From Micromonospora pisi (GTDB taxonomy: Bacteria; Actinomycetota; Actinomycetes; Mycobacteriales; Micromonosporaceae), in contig NZ_RBKT01000001.1 of NCBI RefSeq assembly GCF_003633685.1, forward strand, positions 3,534,001-3,598,000: a stretch of DNA of 64,000 nucleotides, given 5' to 3'. Below are positions 43,706 to 53,326 of the stretch, piece by piece. A program made the position numbers and the translations under genes. How positions within the stretch are numbered: position 1 is the stretch's first letter; each line of letters begins with the position of its first letter. Under the pieces are notes generated by a model. The model made no database searches and had not been told where the DNA came from. It saw only the letters and a program-made list of their open reading frames with translations.

Positions 43706-43813
43706 CCTCACCACCCCTCCGCCCATCGACCGGGCGGATAGATCGTGACCCGCCCCACATTCGCACGCAATGCTACTGACGCCATGCGACACGTGACGTC
43801 CCCGCTGCGGGCG

Positions 43814-43864
43814 AAGGAAGGGCCCCTTGTTATCGGATTTTGTAGAGGAAGGGGCCCTTCCTAA
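43814..43864 (-). repeat. 51-bp dispersed repeat, copy 3 (inverted)
   Basis: The same 51-bp element as at 9843 and 24007, but on the opposite strand: read on the minus strand it starts TTAGGAAGGGCCCCTTCCT and ends GATAACAAGGGGCCCTTCCTT. Here it lies between two co-directional minus-strand genes, 46 bp past the oxidoreductase stop, in front of the glnX promoter. Confidence 0.85.
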
Positions 43865-43910
43865 CCGCCGAAACGGGTGCGGGTGCGGGTGCGGGGGGTG
43901 AGCGTGAAGG

Positions 43911-44825
43911 TCAGGCGGGGAGGAGGATGAGCTTTCCTCGGATGTGACCGGCCTGGCTGATCCGGTGGGCGTCGGCGACCCGCTCCAGCGGGAAGGTCTC
44001 CGCCACCGGGAGGGTGAAGGTGTCCTGTTCGACCAGTCGGGCGACCTGGTCCAGGGCGGGGAACGGATTCTTGCTCCGGCCGCTGCTGAAACGTACGCCG
44101 TACTTCTGCGCATCCGGATCGGCGATCGTCATCACGTTGTCGGTGCCGTGGGCCAGCTCGATCAGGTCCGGCAGACCGCCCTTACCGGCCACGTCGAAGG
44201 CCCGGTCCACCCCGGCCGAGGCGATCTCGCGTACCCGCTCGACCAGGCCCTCGCCGTAGCTGACCGGGGTCACCCCGAGTGAGCGGAGGAAGTCGTGGTT
44301 GGGCTCACTGGCGGTGCCGATCACGGTCGCGCCACGGAACCGGGCAAGCTGGACCGCCGCCAGTCCGACGCCACCGGCCGCGCCGTTGACCAGCACGGTC
44401 TGTCCATCGACGACGCCGAGCTGGTCCAACACGCGTGACGCGGTCTCCGCCGCGGTCGGCAACGCCGCCGCCTCCGGCCACGGCAGGGCGGGCGGCTTCT
44501 GCGCGAAATGGTCCTGGGCGAGTACGGCGTACTCGGCGTACGCCGCGCCGACCGCGAAGCCGAAGACCTCGTCCCCGACCGAGAACCCGGTGACCCCGTC
44601 GCCGATCTCGTCGACGACACCGGAGACCTCACCGCCGGGGATGTAGGGGAAGTCGATCGGCAGGAACTGCCGCATCGCGCCGCTGCGGACCTTCCAGTCC
44701 CACGGGTTGACGCCGATCGCCCGGACGGTCACCCGGATCTGGCCGGCCCCGGCGTGGGGCTCGGGAACCTCGGCCATCTGCAGCACGTCCGGCTCGCCGT
44801 ACTCGGTGAACTGCACAGCCTTCAC
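43911..44825 (-). CDS. Zinc-independent NADP-dependent quinone oxidoreductase (MDR family)
   Basis: 304 residues from GTG 44825 (GGGGGT 6 nt upstream). GroES-like half: VKAVQFTEYGEPDVLQMAEV, VRAIGVNPWDWKVRSG and GGEVSGVVDEIGDGV. Rossmann half: LVNGAAGGVGLAAVQLARF, the AAGGVG nucleotide-binding motif. The zinc ligands of alcohol dehydrogenases are absent, as in quinone reductases of the QOR/CurA-like group. Cytoplasmic, probably reduces quinones or enones. Monocistronic, with the 51-bp repeat downstream. Confidence 0.9.
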   Translation of the reverse strand: MKAVQFTEYGEPDVLQMAEVPEPHAGAGQIRVTVRAIGVNPWDWKVRSGAMRQFLPIDFPYIPGGEVSGVVDEIGDGVTGFSVGDEVFGFAVGAAYAEYAVLAQDHFAQKPPALPWPEAAALPTAAETASRVLDQLGVVDGQTVLVNGAAGGVGLAAVQLARFRGATVIGTASEPNHDFLRSLGVTPVSYGEGLVERVREIASAGVDRAFDVAGKGGLPDLIELAHGTDNVMTIADPDAQKYGVRFSSGRSKNPFPALDQVARLVEQDTFTLPVAETFPLERVADAHRISQAGHIRGKLILLPA

Positions 44826-44954
44826 GTCGGGACCCCCTCGTCGCACATTCTCGGGTCCAGAGCGCCGGACCCACTCGATCCTCCCCCGAAATCGGAGAGT
44901 TAATCCGGAATCGCGAGCTGACACACAACGGGAATACATGGCCGGAAACGGGCC

Positions 44955-44988
44955 GGTCCGGGGCCACCCGCGAGGGTGACCCCGGACC
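44955..44988 (-). terminator. Strong hairpin after the nuclease/nucleotidase gene
   Basis: GGTCCGGGGCCACCC (44955-44969) pairs with GGGTGACCCCGGACC (44974-44988) with one mismatch and a 4-nt loop, and further CC/GG pairs extend it. It lies 30 bp beyond the stop of the 45019-49395 gene. Confidence 0.7.
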
Positions 44989-45018
44989 GGGGTGTGGCAA
45001 CCGCTTCGGTACGTCAGC

Positions 45019-48000
45019 TCAGAGCCGCGCGCACTGTCCGCTCGCCGGACCGCGTACGGTGTTCGGCCGGTTGTCGTTGCCCGGCGCGGGCGTGTTGCCC
45101 GAGCAGGAGAGGGGACCGTTGACCGTGTTCGCCGCCACCAGCACCGGCTGGCTGCCGGAGTTGCCGGTCAGGCTGACCGGGCCGGCGACGGTGAGCGTGT
45201 CGAGGCGTACCCCACCGGTGTTGTTGGTGGCGGAGACCGGGCCGCTGATCCGGCCGGACTCCACCAGCACCGCACCGGTCGCACCGGTCACGGTCACCGG
45301 TCCGGAGACGGTGGTTCCGGTGAGGGTGAACAGCACCGGCCGGGTCGCGGTGACCGGACCGGAGATGGTGCTGCCGGTGCTGATCAGCGACGCGCCGGGG
45401 GCGACCGTGACCGGCCCCGAGATGGTCGCCTGCTCCAGGCAGGTCAGGCCCGAGGTGACGGTCAGCGGCTTGCTGTAGCGGCCGGTGATCGTCGTGGTGC
45501 ACTGCGGGCCGGGCTGGCCGATCGCCGACCGGGGCTGCGGGTCCGCCGTCACCGGGGAGTTCGCCGCCAGGTAGTCGGTCAGCATGGTCAGGTCGTTGTC
45601 ACCGGTGGTGGCCGGGTTGGCGCCACCGCCGAGGGCGGCGAAGTTGTCCCCACCGGAGGCGAGGAACGAGTTCACCGTGACCCGGTACGTCGCGGTCGGG
45701 TTGATCGCCACGCCGTTGAGCTTCATCGACGTGATCCGCGAGCCCTGGGCGGCGTCCGGCAGGTACGTGTAGCTGAAGCCCTTCGAGACGCCCAGCCAGA
45801 GCAGCGGACGGGAGGCACCAGCGGGCTGCCACTGCTGCTCCAGCGCCGCCTTGATCTCGGCACCGGTGTAGCTCTTGGTCACCACGTCGTTCGAGAACGG
45901 CTGCACCGAGAAGGCGTCGGAGTAGGTGACCGTGCCGTCGGTGCGGTAGAGCAGGTCGGCCCGGAGCCCGCCCGGGTTCATGAACGCGATCTGCGCCCCG
46001 CCCCGGCCCGGCGCCTCGGTGCCGGCCAGCTGCACGTCGGCGACGAAGTTGCCGAGCACCGACTCGATGCCCCGGTTCTCCTGGCCGTTGGTGTAACCGC
46101 GCTTGATGTCGGCGGTGATCTTGCCGAGTTCACGCTTGCCCAGCTCGGCCGCGTTCGCCTTGGCCGTGGCGACGATCGCCGCGACCGCCGGGTCCTGCGG
46201 CGCGCCGACGACGTCGAGCAGCGCCGCGTCGGCGGCGGTGACCGACTTCGTGGCCGGGTCGTAGGTCAACGTGACCTTGCCCAGCTTCTGGCCGTAGTCC
46301 TCGGCCTGCACCACCGGGCGCAGCTTGTCGGTGCCCGGAACCGGGACCTCGAAGGCGTACGGCTGGTGGGTGTGACCGCTGAGGATGACGTCGATCGTCG
46401 CGTTCGCGCGGGTGTACTTCCCGAAGACCGGGTCGTTCGCCAGCTCGGCCGCGGAGTCGATGTTCTCGGTGGCCGCGCCCTCGTGGGCGAGGAGCACCAC
46501 CACGTCGGCCTCACCGTTGGCCGGGTTGCCGTCCTTGAGTTCACCGGCGACGGTGTTCGCCTCGGCGACCGCGTCGCGGAAGGTCAGGCCGGCGATGCCG
46601 TCCGGGCTGACCAGGTTCGCGGTCTGCTCGGTGACCACACCGACGAAGCCGACCTTGACCCCACCGACGGTGCTGACCGAATATGCCGGCAGCACCCGCT
46701 CGTTGCCCCGGTAGACGTTCGCACCGAGCAGCGGGAAGTCGGCCCGGTCGGTCACCCGGCCGGTCAGGTCGGCGACGCCCTTGTCGAACTCGTGGTTGCC
46801 GACCGCCGAGGCGACGACACCCATCTGGTTCAGCGCGTCGATCGTCGGGTTGTCGCCGTCGATCGCCGAGATGAAGGTCGAGGCGCCGATGTTGTCACCG
46901 GCGGAGACGAACGCGGTGTTCGGGTTCTCCGCCCGGAGCTGGTTGACCAGCCCGGCGAGCTGCGCCGCGCCGCCGACCGGCTGACCGTTCACGGTCGCCG
47001 GGGACTCCAGCCGGCCGTGGAAGTCGTTGATGTTCAACAACTGGAGGTCGACCGGGGTGGCGGTGGTACGCAGACCGACCACCAGCGGGTTGTGGTCGCT
47101 GGCCCGGTACGGGTTCGGCGCGAAGAACGCCGGGTGGCCGTCGTACTGGAAGGCGAACGACTCGTGCGAGTTGATCTGCCACACGTCGGTGGCGGTGACC
47201 CGGGCGGCCAGCGACGGGGAGGCGATGGCGTGGTCCAGTGAGCCGGACTCGCCGCCGAAGACGTAGCTCGCCTCGCCGCTGGTGTTCAGGTCGACGTACT
47301 GCTTGTCGTAGAGGACCTGCAGCGGGTCCTCGTGGGTGTAGGCGTTGAAGTCGCCGAGCAGCAGTACGTCGTCGCTGCCGCTCTCCGCCTTCAACTGGTC
47401 CACGAAGGTGGCCAGCGCCCGCGCCTGGCGGACCCGGTCACCGTTGAACTGGCCCTGGCCGTCACCGGCGTCGGCGTTGTCGCCGGTCGCCGAGTCCGAC
47501 GCGCTCTTGGACTTGAGGTGGTTCGCGACCACGGTGAAGGTGACCGCGCCGGAGGTGAAGCTCTGCGCGATCGGCTCGCGCGCGTTGAACCAGACGCTCT
47601 CGTCGTTGACCGAGCGCGACTCGCCCTTCGGCGTGACCTTCGCCGGCTTGAAGATGATCGCGGTGGTGATGAAGTCCTGCTGGGCGGCGGGCGGCAACTG
47701 CGCCGGGGTACGGGCGTAGTCCCAGGTCCCCGCACCGGCGGCGGTGTTCAGGGCGGCGACCAGCCGCTTGAGCGCCTGCTGCGGGTCGGCTGTGTTGAAC
47801 CGTACCGAGTTCTCGATCTCCTCCAGCGCGACCACGTCGGCGCCGAGCGCGTTGATCGCCGAAACGATCTTCGCCTCCTGCTTCGCCAGGCCGGCCTCGT
47901 CGTCGGCACCGCGCGCCTCGCCACCGAAGTGGACGAAGTAGTTCAGCACGTTGAAGCTCGCCAGGCGGAGGTCCCCGCCGACGTTCTCCGGTGCCGCCGT

Positions 48001-49395
48001 ACGCGGGTTGGTCGACTTGAAGGTGGTGCGACCGGCCGGCGGGGTGCTCGCGGCGACCGGGGTGGTCGGCTGGAGCCGCCACTCGTTGAAGCCGTACGAC
48101 AGCACCGTCGGGCCGAACGCCTCGACCTGGTCACCGACCCGCAACGGGCTGGTCGGCGAGAAGTACGGCGGCAGCGTGTTGTCGGTCGACAGGTTGGTGG
48201 TCCGACCGTCGTCGAGCAGCAGCCGGGCGAGCTTGTTCGCGGCGGCGACCTGCTGGGCCTCGGGGGTGCCGGGGCGGGCCAGGTCGGTCGGGATCGGGGC
48301 GGCGTGCTCACCGGCGGCGAGCACGACCTCGCCGTACCGGTTGGTGTTGTAGACCTCGGAGACCGTGTACGGGCCGACCGGGGCGACCAGCATCGACTCG
48401 GCCGACTCGCGGCCGGCCGGGTCGAGCGGCAGGCTGAGCGCGACCGGGGTCGGCAGCGCCACGCCCTGCTCGCAGACCTGCACGTCGGCCTTGGCGGCGA
48501 TGCTGACCTGGGTGAGTCCGTTGAACTCGCTGGCCGTACCGCTGACCCGGACCCGGTCGCCGACGGCGACCGACGGGTGGTTGGCGGCGTTCGTGGTGAG
48601 GTAGACGAAAACGCCGTCGGAGGCGGTGCCGGCGGCCGGCGCGCGTCCGCCGCTGCCGACGGTCTGCACCGAGATGCCGTTGTATCCGCCGGTGCGGTAG
48701 TCACCGGTCACCACGCCCTCGACGGTGACCCGGGTGCCCGCGAGCGGGGTCGCGTCGCCTGTCCCCTGGACCTGGGCGATGGTGTGGGTGACCGGGACGT
48801 CGCAGCCGATCGGGTCGGGATCGGGGTCGGGGTCCGGGTCGCCGCCGCCGTTGCGTACGCCGAAGGTGTTCGGGGCCGCGTCCCGCCAGCTGCCGCCAAC
48901 CTTTTGCAGGGACGAGCCGACCGGGCTGGTGGAGCCCTCGGCCACGCCGATGTCGGTGCCGGTGAGGCCGTTCGCCGGGCCACCGACGGCGGCGAAGGTG
49001 CCCTCGTAGGTGAGGTATTCGGCGACCGTGCCGTCGGGGGCGACCAGGGCGATCCCGTCCGGGGAGCCGTTCTGGACGCCGTCGACGGGGTAGGTCGCGA
49101 CGACCACGCCGGCGGCCGGGACCGCGCCGCTGAGCGTGCGGGTGTTGTACGAGGCGCCGTTGTTGCCGTTGTAGAGGACGATCTGCCAGCCGGTCAGGTC
49201 GAACCCGGCCGGGGCCTCGATCTCGATCGCCTCACCGGAGTCGGTGCCGGCGTTGTCGTAGTGGATCTCGCTGATGAAGGGGTTCGCCGTGGGTTCGGCG
49301 GCGACCGCCGCGGTGCCGCTGGCAAGGCCGAGCGCACCGCTGGTGAGGATCACGCCCAACGCGTTCAGTGAACGCGTGCGTCTGGTCCGGCGCAT
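45019..49395 (-). CDS. Secreted ExeM/NucH-type nuclease fused to a 5'-nucleotidase
   Basis: 1458 residues. Signal peptide to about 34 (ILTSGALGLASGTAAVAA). A lamin-tail domain spans about 38-180 (NPFISEIHYDN...), then a DPDPDPDP linker and an OB-like region (GTRVTVEGVVTGDYRTGGYN). The endonuclease/exonuclease/phosphatase domain runs from about 477 (LASFNVLNYF, VALEEIEN, LLLGDFNAY, SDHNPLVVGL). A UshA-type phosphoesterase starts near 787 (INDFHGRLES, AGDNIGAS, GNHEFDKG, SGHTHQPYAF) with its C-domain to about 1290. The tail (about 1318-1440) holds repeated SGPVT units, probably a beta-solenoid. ATG 49395 follows GGAGG. It would take extracellular DNA to nucleosides and phosphate in one protein. 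Confidence 0.92.
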   Translation of the reverse strand: MRRTRRTRSLNALGVILTSGALGLASGTAAVAAEPTANPFISEIHYDNAGTDSGEAIEIEAPAGFDLTGWQIVLYNGNNGASYNTRTLSGAVPAAGVVVATYPVDGVQNGSPDGIALVAPDGTVAEYLTYEGTFAAVGGPANGLTGTDIGVAEGSTSPVGSSLQKVGGSWRDAAPNTFGVRNGGGDPDPDPDPDPIGCDVPVTHTIAQVQGTGDATPLAGTRVTVEGVVTGDYRTGGYNGISVQTVGSGGRAPAAGTASDGVFVYLTTNAANHPSVAVGDRVRVSGTASEFNGLTQVSIAAKADVQVCEQGVALPTPVALSLPLDPAGRESAESMLVAPVGPYTVSEVYNTNRYGEVVLAAGEHAAPIPTDLARPGTPEAQQVAAANKLARLLLDDGRTTNLSTDNTLPPYFSPTSPLRVGDQVEAFGPTVLSYGFNEWRLQPTTPVAASTPPAGRTTFKSTNPRTAAPENVGGDLRLASFNVLNYFVHFGGEARGADDEAGLAKQEAKIVSAINALGADVVALEEIENSVRFNTADPQQALKRLVAALNTAAGAGTWDYARTPAQLPPAAQQDFITTAIIFKPAKVTPKGESRSVNDESVWFNAREPIAQSFTSGAVTFTVVANHLKSKSASDSATGDNADAGDGQGQFNGDRVRQARALATFVDQLKAESGSDDVLLLGDFNAYTHEDPLQVLYDKQYVDLNTSGEASYVFGGESGSLDHAIASPSLAARVTATDVWQINSHESFAFQYDGHPAFFAPNPYRASDHNPLVVGLRTTATPVDLQLLNINDFHGRLESPATVNGQPVGGAAQLAGLVNQLRAENPNTAFVSAGDNIGASTFISAIDGDNPTIDALNQMGVVASAVGNHEFDKGVADLTGRVTDRADFPLLGANVYRGNERVLPAYSVSTVGGVKVGFVGVVTEQTANLVSPDGIAGLTFRDAVAEANTVAGELKDGNPANGEADVVVLLAHEGAATENIDSAAELANDPVFGKYTRANATIDVILSGHTHQPYAFEVPVPGTDKLRPVVQAEDYGQKLGKVTLTYDPATKSVTAADAALLDVVGAPQDPAVAAIVATAKANAAELGKRELGKITADIKRGYTNGQENRGIESVLGNFVADVQLAGTEAPGRGGAQIAFMNPGGLRADLLYRTDGTVTYSDAFSVQPFSNDVVTKSYTGAEIKAALEQQWQPAGASRPLLWLGVSKGFSYTYLPDAAQGSRITSMKLNGVAINPTATYRVTVNSFLASGGDNFAALGGGANPATTGDNDLTMLTDYLAANSPVTADPQPRSAIGQPGPQCTTTITGRYSKPLTVTSGLTCLEQATISGPVTVAPGASLISTGSTISGPVTATRPVLFTLTGTTVSGPVTVTGATGAVLVESGRISGPVSATNNTGGVRLDTLTVAGPVSLTGNSGSQPVLVAANTVNGPLSCSGNTPAPGNDNRPNTVRGPASGQCARL

Positions 49396-49587
49396 CAAAC
49401 TGAGCCTCCGTAAAGGGGGGTAGACGCACTGGAGCCTATGCGGAAACAGTGTCGTTACATGAACTGCCGGGTGTACGGGACGCGGTAAATTTCCAGCCTC
49501 CCTGCCAGCGGAAACGGGCTATCCGGTGTTGTCCGGCGGTGACTCGCATAACACCCTCGTCGCAAATGCTGACGGTACGGGCGAACA

Positions 49588-49625
49588 GGAATCCCCGCCG
49601 TCGGGAAGATGCCGGCGGGGATTCC
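49588..49625 (-). terminator. 13-bp hairpin after the glycerophosphodiesterase gene
   Basis: GGAATCCCCGCCG (49588-49600) and CGGCGGGGATTCC (49613-49625) are perfect arms around a 12-nt loop, 22 bp past the stop at 49648 and well upstream of the next gene. Confidence 0.75.
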
Positions 49626-49647
49626 ACAGTGCGATGACGTACGGCGG

Positions 49648-51564
49648 TTACTTCAGCGCGAGCGTCCGGGCGTCGGCGGCGATGACGCTGGCGACGTCAG
49701 CCGGGATCAGCTTGCCGGCCTGCCGGTCGACGTAGCTGGCCAACTCGGCGTACCTGGTGTCGACGAGCTTGGCGGTCATCGTGCTGATCGCGGCCGGGTC
49801 GGCACCGGAGGTCAGGATGACGTAACCGAGGCCGGCCTGGCTCACCGTGACGGTGAAGGTGCTGGTCGCGGTCGCGGTTCCCTCGGGGCCGGTCACCTGG
49901 GTGCTGACGGTGTGCTTGCCGGCGGTGAGCTTGACCAGGTCGAGCTTGCGACCGGCGGCGGACTTCTTGCCGTCCACGGTGACAGTGACGGTGTCGGCGT
50001 TGGTCGCGGCGACCGCGATCACCGGGGACTGCGCCCGGTCGAGGCGGGCCCCGTCGGCCGGCGAGGTGATCTCCACGGTCGGGTCACCGGAGGAGCGCTG
50101 CATGAAGGCCGAGTTCCAGCCGACCAGTTCGGCGGTGCGGTTGGTGATGATCGCGTCCGTACCGATCCGCTCCAGCCGCTGCCAGAGGCTGGCCGAGTCC
50201 ATCGTCCACGCCATCACGGCGACCCCGGCGGCGTGCAGCGGGGCGACGACCTCCGGCTTGGCGAGCAGCGCGTTGCCGTCCGGGTTGTACGCGGTCAGGT
50301 GCAGCTGCTTGGAGATCGCGACCGGGTCGGCGTCGAGGCTGCTGCGGAGCAGGCCGAGCGGCAGCTCGGGGGCGAGTTCGTAGGTGTACTGGAGGGCGTC
50401 GACCTCGAAGCTCTGGACGAAGACCCGGCTCATCATCTGCTCGTCGCGGATCACCTGGATGATCGTGGCGACCTCGTCCCTGGTGTGCTTGCCCTTGATC
50501 TCCAGCAGCAGGCTGCCACCCCGGGTACGCAGGTCGGCGAGCTGCTCGGCGAGGGTCGGCACCCGCTCGCCGACGTACTGCGGGCCGAACCAGGAGCCGG
50601 CGTCGAGCGCCTTGATCTGCTCGGCGGTCAGGTCGCGGATGTTGCCGGTTCCGTCGGTGGTCCGGTCGACGGTGCCGTCGTGCAGGATGAACGGCACGCC
50701 GTCCTTGCTCGGCTGGACGTCGTTCTCGATCCAGTCGGCGCCGCCCTTACGTGCGATCTCCTGGGAGACCAGGGTGTTCTCCGGCGCGGCGGCGGAGGCG
50801 CCCCGGTGGGCGATCACGGTGAAGGGGCTGCCCTCGGGGCGGATGTAGCCGTTCGGCGGCAGCTCGGTGACGGTGACGTTGTCGTACGAGACGGTGGCGC
50901 CGTTGACGAAGAGCGCCTGGCCGCCGTCGGTGGAGCGCTGGAGGTTGTTGGTCCGCATCGCCTCCCGCCCGTCGAAGATCCAGCGGGCCTGGTTGCCGTG
51001 CACCTCGACGGCGACCCGGATGTCGCGGCCGGTGCCGGCGGCGTACGGCGCGGAGGCGGTGTTCGGCACGACCCAGGTGTTGGCGGTGGTCCGCTGGGCG
51101 AATTCGAGGCCGTTGGCGGCGGTGGTGCCGCTGCGCATGGTGGCGATCCACCACGGGGTGGCGCCGCTGGCGGGGACGTCGAGGCCGAGCGAGGCCCAGC
51201 GGGTCGCGGCGGAGACCGTCTCGAAGCGCATGTTCGCCTCGATCCGGAAGTCGTTGAGGTGCTTCCCGAACGTGATCTTGTTGTTCTCGCTGGAGCTGGC
51301 GGAGGTCCCGTAGAGCCGACCGTTCTCGACCTTCCAGGCACCGTCGACCGCGTTCCAGCCGGCGGGGACGGTCCCGGCGGAGAAGTCCTCCGAGACGACC
51401 ACGTTGCCGGGTTCGGCGGCGGCGGGCGACGAGGTGGCGACGGCCACCGCCGCGGCGCCGCCGGCGACGGCGAGCGCGGCGGCCACGGCAACAGCCCGGG
51501 TACGCGGGGCGAGCGGCCCCGCCGTGGCGCGGCCCAGCGGTGATGCTGCGGGAAGGACAGTCAT
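49648..51564 (-). CDS. Secreted glycerophosphodiester phosphodiesterase with accessory domains
   Basis: 638 residues from ATG 51564. The signal peptide is VAVAAALAVAGGAAAVAVAT with cleavage near 50. Residues about 55-235 form a concanavalin-like (DUF1080/LamG-type) module (EDFSAGTVPAGWNAVDGAWK). The GDPD barrel begins near 248 with VIAHRGASAAAPENT and contains WIENDVQPSKDGVPFILHD, DGTVDRTTDG and LLLEIKGKHT, the catalytic and metal residues of the family. An Ig-like domain follows at about 500-590. It hydrolyses glycerophosphodiesters from phospholipids or teichoic acids outside the cell. Next to the nuclease/nucleotidase it forms a phosphorus-scavenging pair. Confidence 0.92.
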   Translation of the reverse strand: MTVLPAASPLGRATAGPLAPRTRAVAVAAALAVAGGAAAVAVATSSPAAAEPGNVVVSEDFSAGTVPAGWNAVDGAWKVENGRLYGTSASSSENNKITFGKHLNDFRIEANMRFETVSAATRWASLGLDVPASGATPWWIATMRSGTTAANGLEFAQRTTANTWVVPNTASAPYAAGTGRDIRVAVEVHGNQARWIFDGREAMRTNNLQRSTDGGQALFVNGATVSYDNVTVTELPPNGYIRPEGSPFTVIAHRGASAAAPENTLVSQEIARKGGADWIENDVQPSKDGVPFILHDGTVDRTTDGTGNIRDLTAEQIKALDAGSWFGPQYVGERVPTLAEQLADLRTRGGSLLLEIKGKHTRDEVATIIQVIRDEQMMSRVFVQSFEVDALQYTYELAPELPLGLLRSSLDADPVAISKQLHLTAYNPDGNALLAKPEVVAPLHAAGVAVMAWTMDSASLWQRLERIGTDAIITNRTAELVGWNSAFMQRSSGDPTVEITSPADGARLDRAQSPVIAVAATNADTVTVTVDGKKSAAGRKLDLVKLTAGKHTVSTQVTGPEGTATATSTFTVTVSQAGLGYVILTSGADPAAISTMTAKLVDTRYAELASYVDRQAGKLIPADVASVIAADARTLALK

Positions 51565-51571
51565 GGTCGGG

Positions 51572-51577
51572 ACGCTA
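51572..51577 (-). promoter_or_regulatory. Putative -10 element (leaderless) for the glycerophosphodiesterase gene
   Basis: On the minus strand TAGCGT ends 7 nt before the ATG at 51564, with no Shine-Dalgarno. The same intergene holds the promoter of the divergent ThDP enzyme. Confidence 0.4.
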
Positions 51578-51681
51578 CGAAACCGAGCCGAATCCATGAT
51601 CAATCGAGCGTGACCCGGACCGGAACGCACGGTGTACGCGACCGGTCCGCACGAAACCACTCCGACCAGGCACGCCGTCGA

Positions 51682-51687
51682 TAGTGT
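51682..51687 (+). promoter_or_regulatory. Putative -10 element (leaderless) for the ThDP-enzyme gene
   Basis: TAGTGT is followed by 6 nt (CGAGGC) and the ATG at 51694, matching the leaderless layout seen at 16364, 25001 and 30369. Confidence 0.5.
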
Positions 51688-51693
51688 CGAGGC

Positions 51694-53247
51694 ATGAACG
51701 GAGCGGAAGCGCTGATGCGTACGCTCGCCGGATCCGGTGTGGAGGTCTGCTTCGTCAACCCCGGCACGACCGAACTGCACCTGGTCCGAGCGCTCGAAGC
51801 GGTCCCGCAGGTACGGCCCGTGCTCGGTCTCTTCGAAGGGGTCGTCACCGGCGCCGCCGACGGCTACGCCCGGATGGCCGGCAAGCCGGCCGCCACCCTG
51901 CTGCACCTCGGCCCCGGACTCGGGCACGGCATGGCGAACCTGCACAACACCCGCCGGGCCAACTCGCCACTAGTCAACATCGTCGGCGACCACCCGACCC
52001 GGCACAAGGCACAGGACCCCCCGTTGGAGTCGGACATCGCCGCCGTCGCCGGCACGCTGCGCGGCCCCGTACGCCGGCCGGAGAACCCGACCGGCGCCGG
52101 CCAGGACGGCGCCTCCTCGTACGCCGAGGCACTTGAACCACCCGGCCAGATCGCGACCCTGGTCATGCCGGCGGACGTCTCCTGGGGCGAGGGCGGAACC
52201 GTCGCCGAGCCGATGCCCGCCCGACCGGTGCCACCGGTCGACCCGGCGGTGATCCAACGCGTCTGCACGATCCTGCGCGGCGGCGAACCAGCCGTCCTGA
52301 TCATCGGCGGGCCGGCGGGACGGGAGCCGGGGCTGCGCGCCGCCAGCCGGATCGCCGCCAGCACCGGGGTCAAGGTGATGCTGGAGATGTACGTCCCGCG
52401 CCTCGAACACGGCGCGGGCGTGCCCGCCTTCGAGCAACTGGCGCCCTACCCGGAGCAGGTGGCGGCCCAGCTCGACGGGGTACGGCAGGTGATCGTCGCG
52501 GGCGGGAAGGCACCGGTGGCCTTCTTCGCCTACCCGGACCAACCGAGCTGCCTGGTGCCGCCGGAGGCGAAGACCCAGATCCTGGCCGAGGTCGGGCAGG
52601 ACGCGGTCGCCGCGCTGACCGCGCTCGCCGACCTGCTCGACCCGAACAGCGAACCCGAGCTGTCGACAGCGGCCCGGCCGGCGCTGCCCACCGGGGCGCT
52701 CACCGCGACGAACTGGGCCCAGGTGATCGGCGCGCTGCTGCCGGAACGGGCGATCGTGGTCGAGGAGACGTTGAGTTCCCGGGCCCCGCTCGCGGCGGCC
52801 ACCGCCGGCTCACCCCGACACGACATGCTGGTGCAGCTCGGCGGCGCGATGGGCGAGGGCATGCCGATGGCGATCGGCGCCGCGATCGCCGCACCGGACC
52901 GACCGGTGGTGGCCCTGGAGGGCGACGGTTGTGCGGTCTACACCATCTCCGCGCTCTGGACCCAGGCCCGGGAAAGGCTCAACATCACCAACGTCATCCT
53001 GAACAACCGCTCGTACGCCGTCCTGCGCGAGGAGTGGAAGCACCTGGTCGCCGACGGGGTCGACGCACACTCCAACCGACTCTTCGACCTCGGTGACCCG
53101 ACCATCGACTACGTCAGCATCGCCGAGGGTTTCGGGGTGCCGGGCAGCCGGGCGACCACCGCCGAGGAGCTGGCCGAGCAGTTCTCCCGGGCGATCGCCG
53201 AACCCGGCCCGCACCTGATCGAGGCGATCTTCCCCCCGGCCGCCTGA
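51694..53247 (+). CDS. Thiamine-diphosphate enzyme, acetolactate-synthase-like
   Basis: 517 residues in three domains. The N-terminal PYR domain has VNPGTTELHLVRAL and the catalytic Glu48 in LGLFEGVVTGAADGYARM. The central domain follows, and the C-terminal PP domain has the ThDP motif GDG at about 410, ending in NN at about 437-438. It is shorter than IlvB, has no small-subunit gene beside it, and lacks other branched-chain genes nearby, so it may be a decarboxylase of the benzoylformate-decarboxylase/oxo-acid group instead of a true acetolactate synthase. Divergent from the secreted phosphodiesterase. Substrate unknown. Confidence 0.85.
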   Translation: MNGAEALMRTLAGSGVEVCFVNPGTTELHLVRALEAVPQVRPVLGLFEGVVTGAADGYARMAGKPAATLLHLGPGLGHGMANLHNTRRANSPLVNIVGDHPTRHKAQDPPLESDIAAVAGTLRGPVRRPENPTGAGQDGASSYAEALEPPGQIATLVMPADVSWGEGGTVAEPMPARPVPPVDPAVIQRVCTILRGGEPAVLIIGGPAGREPGLRAASRIAASTGVKVMLEMYVPRLEHGAGVPAFEQLAPYPEQVAAQLDGVRQVIVAGGKAPVAFFAYPDQPSCLVPPEAKTQILAEVGQDAVAALTALADLLDPNSEPELSTAARPALPTGALTATNWAQVIGALLPERAIVVEETLSSRAPLAAATAGSPRHDMLVQLGGAMGEGMPMAIGAAIAAPDRPVVALEGDGCAVYTISALWTQARERLNITNVILNNRSYAVLREEWKHLVADGVDAHSNRLFDLGDPTIDYVSIAEGFGVPGSRATTAEELAEQFSRAIAEPGPHLIEAIFPPAA

Positions 53248-53326
53248 CGGATCGGCCAGCTCCACGACCAGGAATCCAGCCCGTGCCACTGGTTGCGACT
53301 CGCGGTGTGTCGCCTACCCGTCAGCG

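Noticed and set aside
42344-44113. Longer GlnX reading frame reaching 44113
   Set aside because: The extra part reads through the 51-bp repeat and gives the odd peptide GPFLRPQRG; a good ribosome site exists for GTG 43705.
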